Below are positions 1-6,642 of a stretch of 8,648 nucleotides of DNA, piece after piece (within the stretch, counting starts at the first letter, position 1; the number at the start of each line of letters is the position of its first letter). A model generated the notes under the pieces. It was not told the DNA's origin. It worked only from the letters and a program-made list of their open reading frames with translations, and did no database searches. The translations under genes were made by a program, and so were the position numbers. The stretch is from Planctomycetales bacterium. GTDB taxonomy: Bacteria > Planctomycetota > SBBH01. The stretch is taken from the NCBI GenBank assembly GCA_005239795.1, contig SBBH01000218.1, positions 1 through 8,648 of the forward strand. The letters are read 5' to 3'.

Positions 1-1134
1 CCCCTCGAACGTGAAGGTCTCGCCCGTGCGGCGCGCCTCAAAAGAAGAAGAGAGGAAAGACTCCCCTCCTACGGCGGCCCGGAGCTTGGGGACCTCCACC
101 AGGACCGTCGTCGGCCCCGCGGCCACCTCGGCCTGCCCCGCGTGCCCCCCCGGGCCGACGGGAAACGGCTTGATCTTGCGGACGGGCCAGCCCGGATCGC
201 ATGCCCAACCGGGAAGAGCGGAGAGTTTCTGGCGCAACTCTCGTTCCGGCATCTCGAAGCGCCAGCGGTAGCGCGCGCTGACCTGAGGCAAACGCGTCGC
301 CACGCGGCAGTACTCGCACGGGACGCCCCGCAGAGGGGTGATCTCCTCCCCCCCCACCAGGAGCCACGCCGGATCGGTATGCCCCCCGCAGATCGCATGG
401 TAGTTCGCCTGAAAAATCCGGTGGGCGAAGGTGAGGACGAGTCCCCGCGTCTCCTCCGAGACCTGCCGGAGCTTGACGCGCGCCGTGGCGGAAAGCTTGT
501 CGCGCGCGCCGCTATACATCTGGGAATCGGTCCCGGCCGTGAGGTCGAACGGAGATCCCGGCGCCTGCGTGCGCAAGCGGAACAGCGCGTAGCTGCGGGC
601 CGCGATCGCCTGGGCTTTCAAGGCCTCGACCGGCCAGTCGAGGGGGACCTCGCTCCCCAAAACCCCGGCCAGATACTCCTCCAGATCCAGGTGATTGACG
701 ACGGTGACCGTGTCGTCGTCCTCGGTGAAGACGCGCAATTCCCCCCGGTAGGGCGTTTGGCCGACCGAGACCGCGCCGAGCCACGGGTCATGCGGCGAGA
801 TGAACACCTCGCGCACGGGCAAAAGCTCGCCTCGCCAGCTCAACTGGTCCCGGCGGGCCTTCACCGTGACGGATGCGAGCGCACGCCCCTCCTCTAGCGT
901 CACCGGCCCTGGCATCGCCTTCAAGGTGTAGCGGTCCGAACAGGAGATCTCGGCGGCCGGGACCTTGCGCGCGACCGCCACGCGGATGACGGGAGGAGCC
1001 TCGTAGACCGGCGCCAACTCAAGATAACGGTCCTCGTACGGGTCCCGGCGCACGCACGAGACGAAGGCGAAACACCATCCGATGCCCAGGAGCGCCAGGA
1101 GCACCCGTCCCCGACCCTTGCGTGGGCGAGACAT
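1..1134 (-). CDS. SpoIID/LytB-domain protein, probable exported lipoprotein (C-terminus beyond window)
   Basis: The frame is open from ATG 1134 to the left edge: 378 codons with no stop, so the 3' end is missing. Residues 11-26 are hydrophobic and end in F-V-S-C27, a loose lipobox, so the product may be a lipoprotein. The SpoIID signature is at 152-184: EEYLAGVLGSEVP, then EALKAQAIAARSYAL. Glu162 in GSEVP matches the catalytic Glu of SpoIID lytic transglycosylases. Further on are HAICGGHT (246-253) and a Cys-x-x-Cys pair (273/276), which fit the Cys/His metal region of the family. Known members cleave denuded (stem-peptide-free) glycan strands, in sporulation or, in non-sporulators, in wall or septum remodelling. 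No Shine-Dalgarno is visible before the ATG; it follows a T/G-rich leader. The gene lies 93 bp after ruvB on the same strand. The family call is firm. The role here is inferred, and no sporulation gene is nearby. Confidence 0.88.
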   Translation of the reverse strand, partial: MSRPRKGRGRVLLALLGIGWCFAFVSCVRRDPYEDRYLELAPVYEAPPVIRVAVARKVPAAEISCSDRYTLKAMPGPVTLEEGRALASVTVKARRDQLSWRGELLPVREVFISPHDPWLGAVSVGQTPYRGELRVFTEDDDTVTVVNHLDLEEYLAGVLGSEVPLDWPVEALKAQAIAARSYALFRLRTQAPGSPFDLTAGTDSQMYSGARDKLSATARVKLRQVSEETRGLVLTFAHRIFQANYHAICGGHTDPAWLLVGGEEITPLRGVPCEYCRVATRLPQVSARYRWRFEMPERELRQKLSALPGWACDPGWPVRKIKPFPVGPGGHAGQAEVAAGPTTVLVEVPKLRAAVGGESFLSSSFEARRTGETFTFEG

Positions 1135-1227
1135 CGTCAACCAAAAAACACCAAACAACAAAAGGCAAACACCAAACAAAAAGACAAGCAGACAAACGTC
1201 AATGACCTAAACATGGGATGTGGTTCT
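1135..1227. repeat. AT-rich ruvB-spoIID spacer with a 13-bp direct repeat
   Basis: This 93-bp spacer is much richer in A/T than its surroundings; on the plus strand it is mostly A and C. The 13-mer AAACACCAAACAA occurs at 1146-1158 and again at 1167-1179, exactly 21 bp apart (two helical turns). In the sense of the SpoIID-type gene this is TTGTTTGGTGTTT, repeated just upstream of its start. There is no ribosome-binding site, convincing terminator hairpin or clear -35/-10 pair. It could be a promoter or protein-binding leader, or simply slipped-strand sequence. Confidence 0.5.
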
Positions 1228-2229
1228 TTAAAATAAAGATTTCCCTGAGTCTCCCAGCGCTTCCCGCGCCTTGCTTGTGGCCAGGCGCCCGCGCGGAGTC
1301 CTTTCCAACAAGCCGCTCTGGATCAGGAACGGCTCGTAGACCTCCTCGATCGTATCCTCCTCCTCGCCGATGGCGGCGGCGACGGTCGAGAGCCCCACGG
1401 GCTGACCGTCGTGGCGCGCCAGGCAGGCGAGGATTTTCCGGTCGACGGCATCCAAGCCCTGCGCGTCGATCCCCAGCCGCGCGAGCCCCTCCTCGGCGGT
1501 CTTGACGTCCACGCGCGAGCTCCCCGACACCTGCGCGAAATCCCGCAACCGCCGCAGGAAGCGGTTGGCGAGCCTGGGGACCCCCCGCGCGCGCACCGCC
1601 ACGATTGCCGCGGCCTCGGCCGCGAGATCCACCCCCAGGATCCCCGAAGAGCGCGCCAGAATCTTCACCAGGTCCGCCGGGGGATAGGGCTCCAGTTTCT
1701 CGAAGACCCCGAAGCGCGAGCGAAACGGCGACGTCAAAAGCCCTTCGCGCGTCGTGGCCGCCACGAGCGTAAAGGGAGCCACCGTGATTTGCACGGATCG
1801 GGCGTCGGGCCCTTTGTCGATAAAAATCTCGATTCGGTACTCCTCCATCGCCGGGTACAGATACTCCTCCACGACGCTCGGCAGGCGGTGGATCTCGTCG
1901 ATGAAGAGGATGTCGTGGGGCTCGAGCGACGACAACACCCCCACGAGATCCTTGGGTTTCTCCACCGCAGGCCCGGAGGTTTCGTGGAAATTCGACCCCA
2001 TCTCATGGGCCAGGATCCGGGCGAGGGTGGTCTTCCCCAACCCCGGCATGCCAGTGAGAAGCACGTGATCGAGAGGCTCGCGGCGCGCGCGGGCGGCGTC
2101 GAGGTAGGTCCGGAGGTTCGCCACGATCCGGGATTGCCCCACGAACTCGTCGAATCCCGCCGGGCGCAGCGTCCGCTCAATCGATTTTTCGTCTTCCAGG
2201 GCGGCGGGAGAGAGGGGGCGCGAGGCCAT
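1228..2229 (-). CDS. ruvB: Holliday junction branch migration ATPase RuvB
   Basis: RuvB is the hexameric AAA+ motor that, loaded by RuvA, drives branch migration of Holliday junctions in the cytoplasm. At 333 aa it is the usual length. Visible motifs are Walker A GMPGLGKTT (60-68; the family usually has G-P/L-P-G), Walker B ILFIDE (107-112) followed by IHRL, the sensor-1 stretch VAATTR (156-161), and TSPFRSRFG (166-174) with the arginine finger near R170. The C-terminal winged helix is marked by ERTPRGRLATSKA near 308-320. The start is fixed by a TGATG junction in which the ruvA stop and ruvB start share one A, implying translational coupling. It ends in TAA. No ruvC is adjacent. Identification is certain. 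Confidence 0.98.
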   Translation of the reverse strand: MASRPLSPAALEDEKSIERTLRPAGFDEFVGQSRIVANLRTYLDAARARREPLDHVLLTGMPGLGKTTLARILAHEMGSNFHETSGPAVEKPKDLVGVLSSLEPHDILFIDEIHRLPSVVEEYLYPAMEEYRIEIFIDKGPDARSVQITVAPFTLVAATTREGLLTSPFRSRFGVFEKLEPYPPADLVKILARSSGILGVDLAAEAAAIVAVRARGVPRLANRFLRRLRDFAQVSGSSRVDVKTAEEGLARLGIDAQGLDAVDRKILACLARHDGQPVGLSTVAAAIGEEEDTIEEVYEPFLIQSGLLERTPRGRLATSKAREALGDSGKSLF

Positions 2230-2801
2230 CAGCCGCGCATCCTGCCACGGACCGCTTCCTGAATCAACGGGCCGATCGGGCCGTCGGGACCGAGCTTCTT
2301 GGCGGCCGCCGCGACCCGGCGCTGGGCCTCCTTGCGCTCGTACCCTAAAGACAGGAGCGCCTCGACGGCGTCATGGGACGCGGCGGGCACCTCGGCGCCC
2401 GACTCGGGATAGGCTTGCGCAAGCTCCATGACCAGACGCTGGGCGGTCTTCTCGCCGACGCCGCGGATCGCGGTGAGCCATGCGGCGTCACGCCGGCGCA
2501 ACGCCCCCTCGATCTCGCGGACCGCTCCGCCGGAGAGAATCGCCAGGGCCATCTGCGGCCCGACTCCCGTCACCTTCAAAAGCCGCGCGAAAAGGGCGCG
2601 GGCCTGGCGCGTGTCAAAACCGTAAAGGACCTGCGCGTCCTCGCGCACGACGAACACCGTATGGAGGAGGACCTCGCCCGACTCGGGGAGGGCGGCCGAG
2701 ACAGACAGAGGGACGCGGATCTGATACCCCACGCCCCCCACCTCGAGCACCAGTTCCGTCGGGAGCTTTTCGACGATCCGCCCGCGCAAAAAGCTGTACA
2801 T
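2229..2801 (-). CDS. ruvA: Holliday junction DNA-binding protein RuvA
   Basis: RuvA forms tetramers that hold the four-way junction open and flat and recruit RuvB rings. The 190-aa protein has its domains in the standard order. An N-terminal OB-fold starts MYSFLRGRI and contains REDAQ with the acidic pin residues E54/D55. Two helix-hairpin-helix motifs follow: VTGVGPQMALAILS near 77-90 and IRGVGEKTAQRLVMEL near 112-127. The C-terminal RuvB-contacting domain includes AVEALLSLGYERKEAQRRV. The stop TGA overlaps the ruvB start by one base. This is one of the places where UGA clearly terminates, which matters for the two internal UGA codons elsewhere in the window. Start ATG 2801 lies 39 bp after the upstream gene's TAG and has only a weak AGGAT upstream. 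Confidence 0.97.
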   Translation of the reverse strand: MYSFLRGRIVEKLPTELVLEVGGVGYQIRVPLSVSAALPESGEVLLHTVFVVREDAQVLYGFDTRQARALFARLLKVTGVGPQMALAILSGGAVREIEGALRRRDAAWLTAIRGVGEKTAQRLVMELAQAYPESGAEVPAASHDAVEALLSLGYERKEAQRRVAAAAKKLGPDGPIGPLIQEAVRGRMRG

Positions 2802-2840
2802 GGTTAGAGTCTATCCTGAGACCAGGGAAGAATTCGCCCG

Positions 2841-3737
2841 CTACTCTTCCCCCTCGCGGGCGGGATTTTCCCAGAGCGCCTTGGGAACATTCTCGAGATA
2901 GACCGTCGCTCCCGCGATCCGGGGCCGCTTTCTCACAACCGTCCCCTGTCGGTCGAACTCGACCGCTTTGTTCCCTCAACAAAACGCCGCCAGTATGTTT
3001 CCGCTGCGTAAAAGAAGCAATTGTCCAGGCTCCGGATGGTTCGCCGACCAGACCGTCTCCCCTTTCTCGTCCACTTCCCAAATCGTGCGGGGCTTGGACA
3101 AAACGACATGTCCGTCGGGAAGCTCAAGGAGATCCAAACACGCAGACTGGGCGATCTGGCGGCGCTCCTCTGCGTCCCAAGTGATCTCGTAGGGAGGCTC
3201 CATCAAGGGGCAGACACGGAGGCGATCTGCTCCAGCGCCGCGGATCCAGCGGAAACCGGGTTTTTCCGTGCTCAGGCGCAGTTCACGAAAAACATTTCCC
3301 TGCCGATCGACCTCCATCACATGACAGGCACTCCCCCCCTCGGGACGGGGAGAGCAGGCTGCGATGAGGAGACGGCCGCCCGGCAGGGCGTCAGCGCAGG
3401 TGATCTCCTTCCCGCGCCCGGGCCCGCCCTGCCCGGGGGGAAGTTCAGGCAGGCTCCAGAGAACGTTCCCAAAAAGATCCAGCTCCACGACACGGCCGCC
3501 CGACAAGGTCGCCAAGAGACGGCTTTCCCCAGATGGGCGCAAGGTACGGACCCCCCCCACGGGAAATTCTCGAATGACATCTCCATTGGGTTTGACGACC
3601 TGCAGAAGACCAGAGACCTTCACCGAGCAAAAGAGGTCCGATCCGCCCTCCTTCGGGAGACCGGAGCCTTCTTGAGCGCAAGCCCGGTCAACCCCGGCAG
3701 ACAGGGCCAACCAGGTCAAAACTTTCAGGAATCTCAT
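2841..3737 (-). CDS. Secreted beta-propeller-like protein, candidate selenoprotein (Cys253-Sec254)
   Basis: A plain reading stops at TGA 2976-2978 after 253 residues. The same frame then continues as GNKAVEFDRQGTVV and on to TAG 2841-2843, giving 298 residues if UGA is read as Sec. An N-terminal signal peptide ends ACA|QEG. Six imperfect repeats of a strand-turn-strand unit are visible, starting near 43, 81, 138, 182, 217 and 257; examples are RVVELDLFGNVLW, VMEVDRQGNVF, TIWEVDEKGETVW and AVEFDRQGTVV. The last repeat lies entirely after the UGA, so the extension belongs to the protein. The Cys-Sec pair sits in the turn where another blade has Ser-Gly. A hairpin with AGUU loop follows the UGA at SECIS distance. 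A GGA-to-TGA nonsense mutation or a sequencing error is the main alternative. Start ATG 3737 (a TTG lies just before it) is 6 bp after the TPR gene's stop, without a clear Shine-Dalgarno. Function unknown; the repeats resemble PQQ/arylsulfotransferase-type propellers. Confidence 0.7.
2950..2965 (-). promoter_or_regulatory. Candidate bacterial SECIS hairpin (beta-propeller gene)
   Basis: Counting from the base after UGA, nt 11-16 (CGGUCG) pair perfectly with nt 21-26 (CGACCG), leaving the loop AGUU at 17-20. This meets the usual bacterial SECIS description: a short stem with its apical loop roughly 16-37 nt downstream of UGA and a G in the first two loop bases. The stem is short (6 bp) and lies within coding sequence, so chance pairing is possible. 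Confidence 0.55.
2976..2978 (-). other. In-frame UGA, probable selenocysteine codon 254
   Basis: TGA follows TGT (Cys253) and precedes GGG AAC. It is the only in-frame stop between ATG 3737 and TAG 2841. Coding signal continues across it: the final propeller-like repeat, with AVEFDRQG, is in the same frame. Confidence 0.62.
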
Positions 3738-3743
3738 CAATGA

Positions 3744-5075
3744 CTAAACCACGTCCGATTCGGACCTCAGCGAAAGACCCATGCCGGAAAGCTTCTTTTG
3801 AATCTCGGAAAGCGAGGTCCTCCCGAAATTCCGGACCTCGAGAAGGTCGTTCACGGATTTTCTCGTGAGCTCGGTGAGGGTCCGCACGCGCAGGCGCGCC
3901 AGGCAACGGGCGCTCCGCACGGAGAGCCCCAGAACCGCGACGGGCTTCTCCAGCATCTCCTTACGATCGTCCCTTTCCGGCGTGTGGATGATCTCGTACC
4001 AGGTGAGGGGTTTGGGCTCGATCTTCTGTCCCAGCGACAGCCCCTTCTGCTGGAGGAGGTCGCGGATCTCGCGCAATGACGTCTCGCCAAAATTCCGGTA
4101 AGAGAGAAGCTCCCTCTCCGATTTCTGGACGAGATCCGCCAGCGTCGAGACCTGCATCTTCTCGAGGCACTTGCGGGCGCGCACCGACATCTCGAACTCG
4201 GCGATCGGGGTCGCCAAGAGCTGGCGGCGGCGTTCCTGCTCCTTGCGGAGCTCCTCGTCATAGTACATCGAGGTCGAGGCGATCGCGTCCTTCAAGAAGA
4301 GGATCGTGCGCGCATGGGTCGGATGGATTTTTAGGACCCGCCGGTAGCAATCGATCGCCAGGAAGTAGTCGCCGCGGTCCTCGTAGATGATCCCGAGATT
4401 CACTAGGGCATTGACGTGCGTGGGATTCAAGACCGCGCAGCGCTCGTAAAGCGACAGGGCCTTCTCATCCTCTCCGTAGAGATCGTAGAAAAGGGCCAGT
4501 CGGAAGAGGGCGCGGGCGTTCTCCGGCTCGAACTGGACCGCGCGCTCGTACGCCTCGATCATCACCTCGGGCTGACGGGTCTTTTCGTAGTAGCGACCGT
4601 AGACATAGTGGTACTCGCCGCGCTGGTCGTGGCGGGACTGCAGTTTCTTCAAGGCTGCATGGGCCGCATCGAGATCTCCGGACTCGACCAGGGCTTCGGC
4701 ATACAGAAGCTGGAGTTCGCTCGAGTCCGACTCGAGCCCGCCGGCTTTTTTGAGGATCTCGACGGCCTCATCGGCTTTTCCGATCTCGATAGAGGCCCGG
4801 GCGGCGACATAAGCCCCCACCGGATGGCGCACGGCCCCGCGCGCCGTCTCGGCCGCCTCCTGGGTGCGCCCGGCGATCCAGAGGGCGAGCCCCGCCGCCG
4901 CCGCGCGGTCCCCGTCGCGGGGCTTGCTGGATTCAGCCAGCCACGCCTCAAGCGCTTCGCGCTTGCGGCGTTCGGTGTAGATCTCCTTGCGGAGCGCAAG
5001 CGCCTCGGCCGCGGTCAGATCCGCCCGCACCAGGGTCTCGAGGAGTTTCAATCCGGCCGCCGTCGCCTGCGCCAT
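3744..5075 (-). CDS. TPR protein with two RNA polymerase alpha-CTD-like domains
   Basis: The 443-aa protein has no signal peptide and is probably cytoplasmic. Residues ~50-265 are helical TPR-type repeats; the clearest units include YVYGRYYEKTRQPEVMIEAY, ALFRLALFYDLYGEDEKALS and ALVNLGIIYEDRGDYFLAID. Two copies of an RpoA C-terminal-domain fold follow at about 289-349 and 375-436, containing SVRARKCL...YRNFGETSLREI and SVRSARCL...VRNFGRTSLSEI. Compared with E. coli alpha, the equivalents of R265, N294, G296, S299 and E302 are kept in both copies. N268 is replaced by Lys or Arg and K298 by Thr, so DNA or UP-element contact is plausible but altered. It is not RpoA itself, since there is no N-terminal assembly domain. 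Start ATG 5075 has GGAGGTG at 5081-5087, 5 nt upstream. I recall similar TPR/alpha-CTD fusions in Planctomycetota. Possible roles are transcription modulation or a protein scaffold; unproven. Confidence 0.85.
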   Translation of the reverse strand: MAQATAAGLKLLETLVRADLTAAEALALRKEIYTERRKREALEAWLAESSKPRDGDRAAAAGLALWIAGRTQEAAETARGAVRHPVGAYVAARASIEIGKADEAVEILKKAGGLESDSSELQLLYAEALVESGDLDAAHAALKKLQSRHDQRGEYHYVYGRYYEKTRQPEVMIEAYERAVQFEPENARALFRLALFYDLYGEDEKALSLYERCAVLNPTHVNALVNLGIIYEDRGDYFLAIDCYRRVLKIHPTHARTILFLKDAIASTSMYYDEELRKEQERRRQLLATPIAEFEMSVRARKCLEKMQVSTLADLVQKSERELLSYRNFGETSLREIRDLLQQKGLSLGQKIEPKPLTWYEIIHTPERDDRKEMLEKPVAVLGLSVRSARCLARLRVRTLTELTRKSVNDLLEVRNFGRTSLSEIQKKLSGMGLSLRSESDVV

Positions 5076-5136
5076 CTGCCCACCTCCGGTTCATTTTGTG
5101 AACGAGCCCGGTAGTGTATCAGCCAAAAACCGCCCC

Positions 5137-5844
5137 TCAAGAAAAATATGACCGCAGGAGGGGGCCGGACGGGAAAGCACGCGACGCCGGATCGACGACT
5201 TCGCCGGACAGGCGTGGGACCCTCCCCACGCACGGGACATCCGTCTGGCGCGTGATCTCGTGGACATCCCATTCCCAATGCGGGTGGTCGGAAGCGATGC
5301 CGCTGGCGACAAAGCCGGCGGCCGGCCTCCCTCCCGCGCGTGCCGCCAGAAGCGCTGAGGCCGCCTGATGGATCATCCCGATGCGGCATGGGACCACAAC
5401 CCAAAGGGGAAGTTTGAGGACCTGCGCCAGGTCCAGGCAGGTTCGGCCTTGCGCCACGGGGCTAAAAACCCCGCCTGCCCCTTCCACCACCAGAAAATCG
5501 GCTTGGCGCCTGAGCAACCCATACGCCTCGAGGATCCCCTCCCATGAGATCGCGCGTCCCTCCAGTGCCGCCGCCAGGGGGGGCGCAAGTGCCGCCTCGA
5601 AACAAAAGGGGTTCACCTGGGCCATCGGGATCTCCCGGCGGCAGGCCGCGAGAAGAAACTCCGCATCGGCGCTCACGCAGGCAGCGCCCCGGCGGCGGCC
5701 CCCGGAAGCCACCGGCTTCATGACGGCGACACGGCGCCCCCCTTCGACCGCGGCGCGCGCCGCGAGCCCCGCCACCACAGTTTTCCCGACGCCGGTGTCG
5801 GTTCCGGCGATGAAGACGCCTTCCTTTAATTCATCGAGCCGCAC
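5137..5844 (-). CDS. bioD: ATP-dependent dethiobiotin synthetase BioD
   Basis: BioD closes the ureido ring of dethiobiotin from 7,8-diaminopelargonate, CO2 and ATP, the penultimate step of biotin synthesis. From GTG 5844 the protein is 235 aa, a normal length. Motifs are the P-loop GTDTGVGKT (14-22), MKPVASGG with the substrate-binding Lys43, SADAEF, NPFCFEAALAPPLAA, and VVEGAGGVFSPV with the conserved E-G-A-G-G. A longer reading up to 5955 is only the overlap with mqnA and adds no family sequence. GTG 5844 has GGGAG four bases upstream, inside the end of mqnA, giving a 14-bp overlap and likely coupling. It ends in TGA, followed after four codons by another TGA, so readthrough is not credible here. 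No other bio genes are in view. Confidence 0.94.
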   Translation of the reverse strand: MRLDELKEGVFIAGTDTGVGKTVVAGLAARAAVEGGRRVAVMKPVASGGRRRGAACVSADAEFLLAACRREIPMAQVNPFCFEAALAPPLAAALEGRAISWEGILEAYGLLRRQADFLVVEGAGGVFSPVAQGRTCLDLAQVLKLPLWVVVPCRIGMIHQAASALLAARAGGRPAAGFVASGIASDHPHWEWDVHEITRQTDVPCVGRVPRLSGEVVDPASRAFPSGPLLRSYFS

Positions 5845-6631
5845 GTATCTCCCGGCCGGAATCGGCGAACACAAGTGGCCGCGTGCGCCCCGCCAACCCC
5901 AGCCGATGCGCCTCCGCATAAAAGCGCGCCAGGCCCCGGGCCTGGGCCGGACCAAAGCGGTAGCGGATCCGGCGCGTAAGGTAGCGCCGAAGGTGCTTCT
6001 CTGTGAACTCCCCCCGGCGCGCTTCCCGGCGCGCCGCAGACTCCGCCCGGGAGGAAAGCCCCCGCGCCAGCCCTTTAAGCGCCGAAAGAAGCGCCGGCGG
6101 CGGCTCGGGAGTTCGCATCATCCAGAGCGCGTAGACAAACGGGAGGCCGGTCCAGGCGGTCCAGGCTTCCCCCAGATCCACGATCCGGACACATAAAAAA
6201 GAAGGCTCACGCAAGGCCGCGTCGCCGATCCAGAGAACCGCGTCGGCCTGGCCCAACGCCTCGCCCCTACCCGGAACCAGGCGCGGCCGTATTCCCCAGA
6301 CGCGTGCGCAAAGGATCTCCAGCAACCCAACGGACGTCACGGAATCTGGGTCGACCGCGATCCGGCGCACCCGGACGAGGGGCTTCCGGCAAAAGAGGCG
6401 CACCGATCCGACGGGACCGCGGCTCGCGATGCAGGGACCCCGCACCAGGAAAAGCTTCTCGTCGCGGGCGTACGCCAGGCTCGGCAAGAGCGCCGCGTCG
6501 ACGCGGCCGCGGGAGAGTTCCCCCACGAGCCGCGCAGGCGCCCGCTCGATAAACCGGACGCCCGACCGCCTCACCATGAGGGGCCGGGCGTTGAGATAAG
6601 GGACGATTCCCAGGCGGATCGTCTCGGCGAT
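5831..6631 (-). CDS. mqnA: Chorismate dehydratase MqnA (futalosine menaquinone pathway)
   Basis: MqnA converts chorismate to 3-enolpyruvylbenzoate, the first step of the futalosine route to menaquinone. Family motifs are RLGIVPYLNARPL at the N-terminus, SVRLFCRKPL, IAVDPDSVTSVGLL, DAVLWIGDAAL, DLGEAWTAWTGLPFVYALW, and a C-terminal YLTRRIRYRFG segment. The first ATG (6577, codon 19) would delete the conserved G-x-x-x-Y-L-N-A-x-P substrate-site segment. Upstream in frame there is no ATG, GTG or TTG before the preceding gene's end. GGAGGG at 6636-6641 stands four bases before ATC 6631, so I take ATC as the start: 266 aa, normal for the family. CTG 6613 is another candidate. The gene follows the selenoprotein gene by 11 bp and overlaps bioD by 14 bp. 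Function is confident; the start is tentative. Confidence 0.92.
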   Translation of the reverse strand: MAETIRLGIVPYLNARPLMVRRSGVRFIERAPARLVGELSRGRVDAALLPSLAYARDEKLFLVRGPCIASRGPVGSVRLFCRKPLVRVRRIAVDPDSVTSVGLLEILCARVWGIRPRLVPGRGEALGQADAVLWIGDAALREPSFLCVRIVDLGEAWTAWTGLPFVYALWMMRTPEPPPALLSALKGLARGLSSRAESAARREARRGEFTEKHLRRYLTRRIRYRFGPAQARGLARFYAEAHRLGLAGRTRPLVFADSGREIRAAR

Positions 6632-6635
6632 GGAG

Positions 6636-6641
6636 CCCTCC
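6636..6641 (-). promoter_or_regulatory. Shine-Dalgarno GGAGGG deciding the mqnA start
   Basis: GGAGGG lies immediately after the TAG of the upstream selenoprotein gene and four bases before an ATC codon in the mqnA frame. It is the only strong ribosome site near the conserved N-terminus, and the reason to prefer an ATC start over ATG 6577. Confidence 0.6.
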
Positions 6642-6642
6642 G

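Noticed and set aside
142..897. Long plus-strand ORF opposite the SpoIID-type gene
   Set aside because: It is antisense to a clear SpoIID domain and its translation is Arg/Pro/Gly-rich without recognisable motifs, typical of a GC-rich shadow frame. The same applies to plus-strand ORFs opposite ruvB, ruvA, the TPR gene and mqnA.
5089..5103. GTTCA-TTTTG-TGAAC hairpin between bioD and the TPR gene
   Set aside because: Only five pairs and no following T-run in the transcribed direction, so it does not qualify as a terminator. Chance pairing is likely.
5110..5139. Possible Sec readthrough at the bioD stop, also TGA followed by GGG
   Set aside because: Another in-frame TGA comes after four codons, BioD already has full length, and no hairpin with suitable loop and spacing follows.
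5845..5955. N-terminal extension of BioD to 5955
   Set aside because: The extra 37 residues are shadow sequence of the mqnA C-terminus. The P-loop falls at the usual distance only with the GTG 5844 start, which also has GGGAG upstream.
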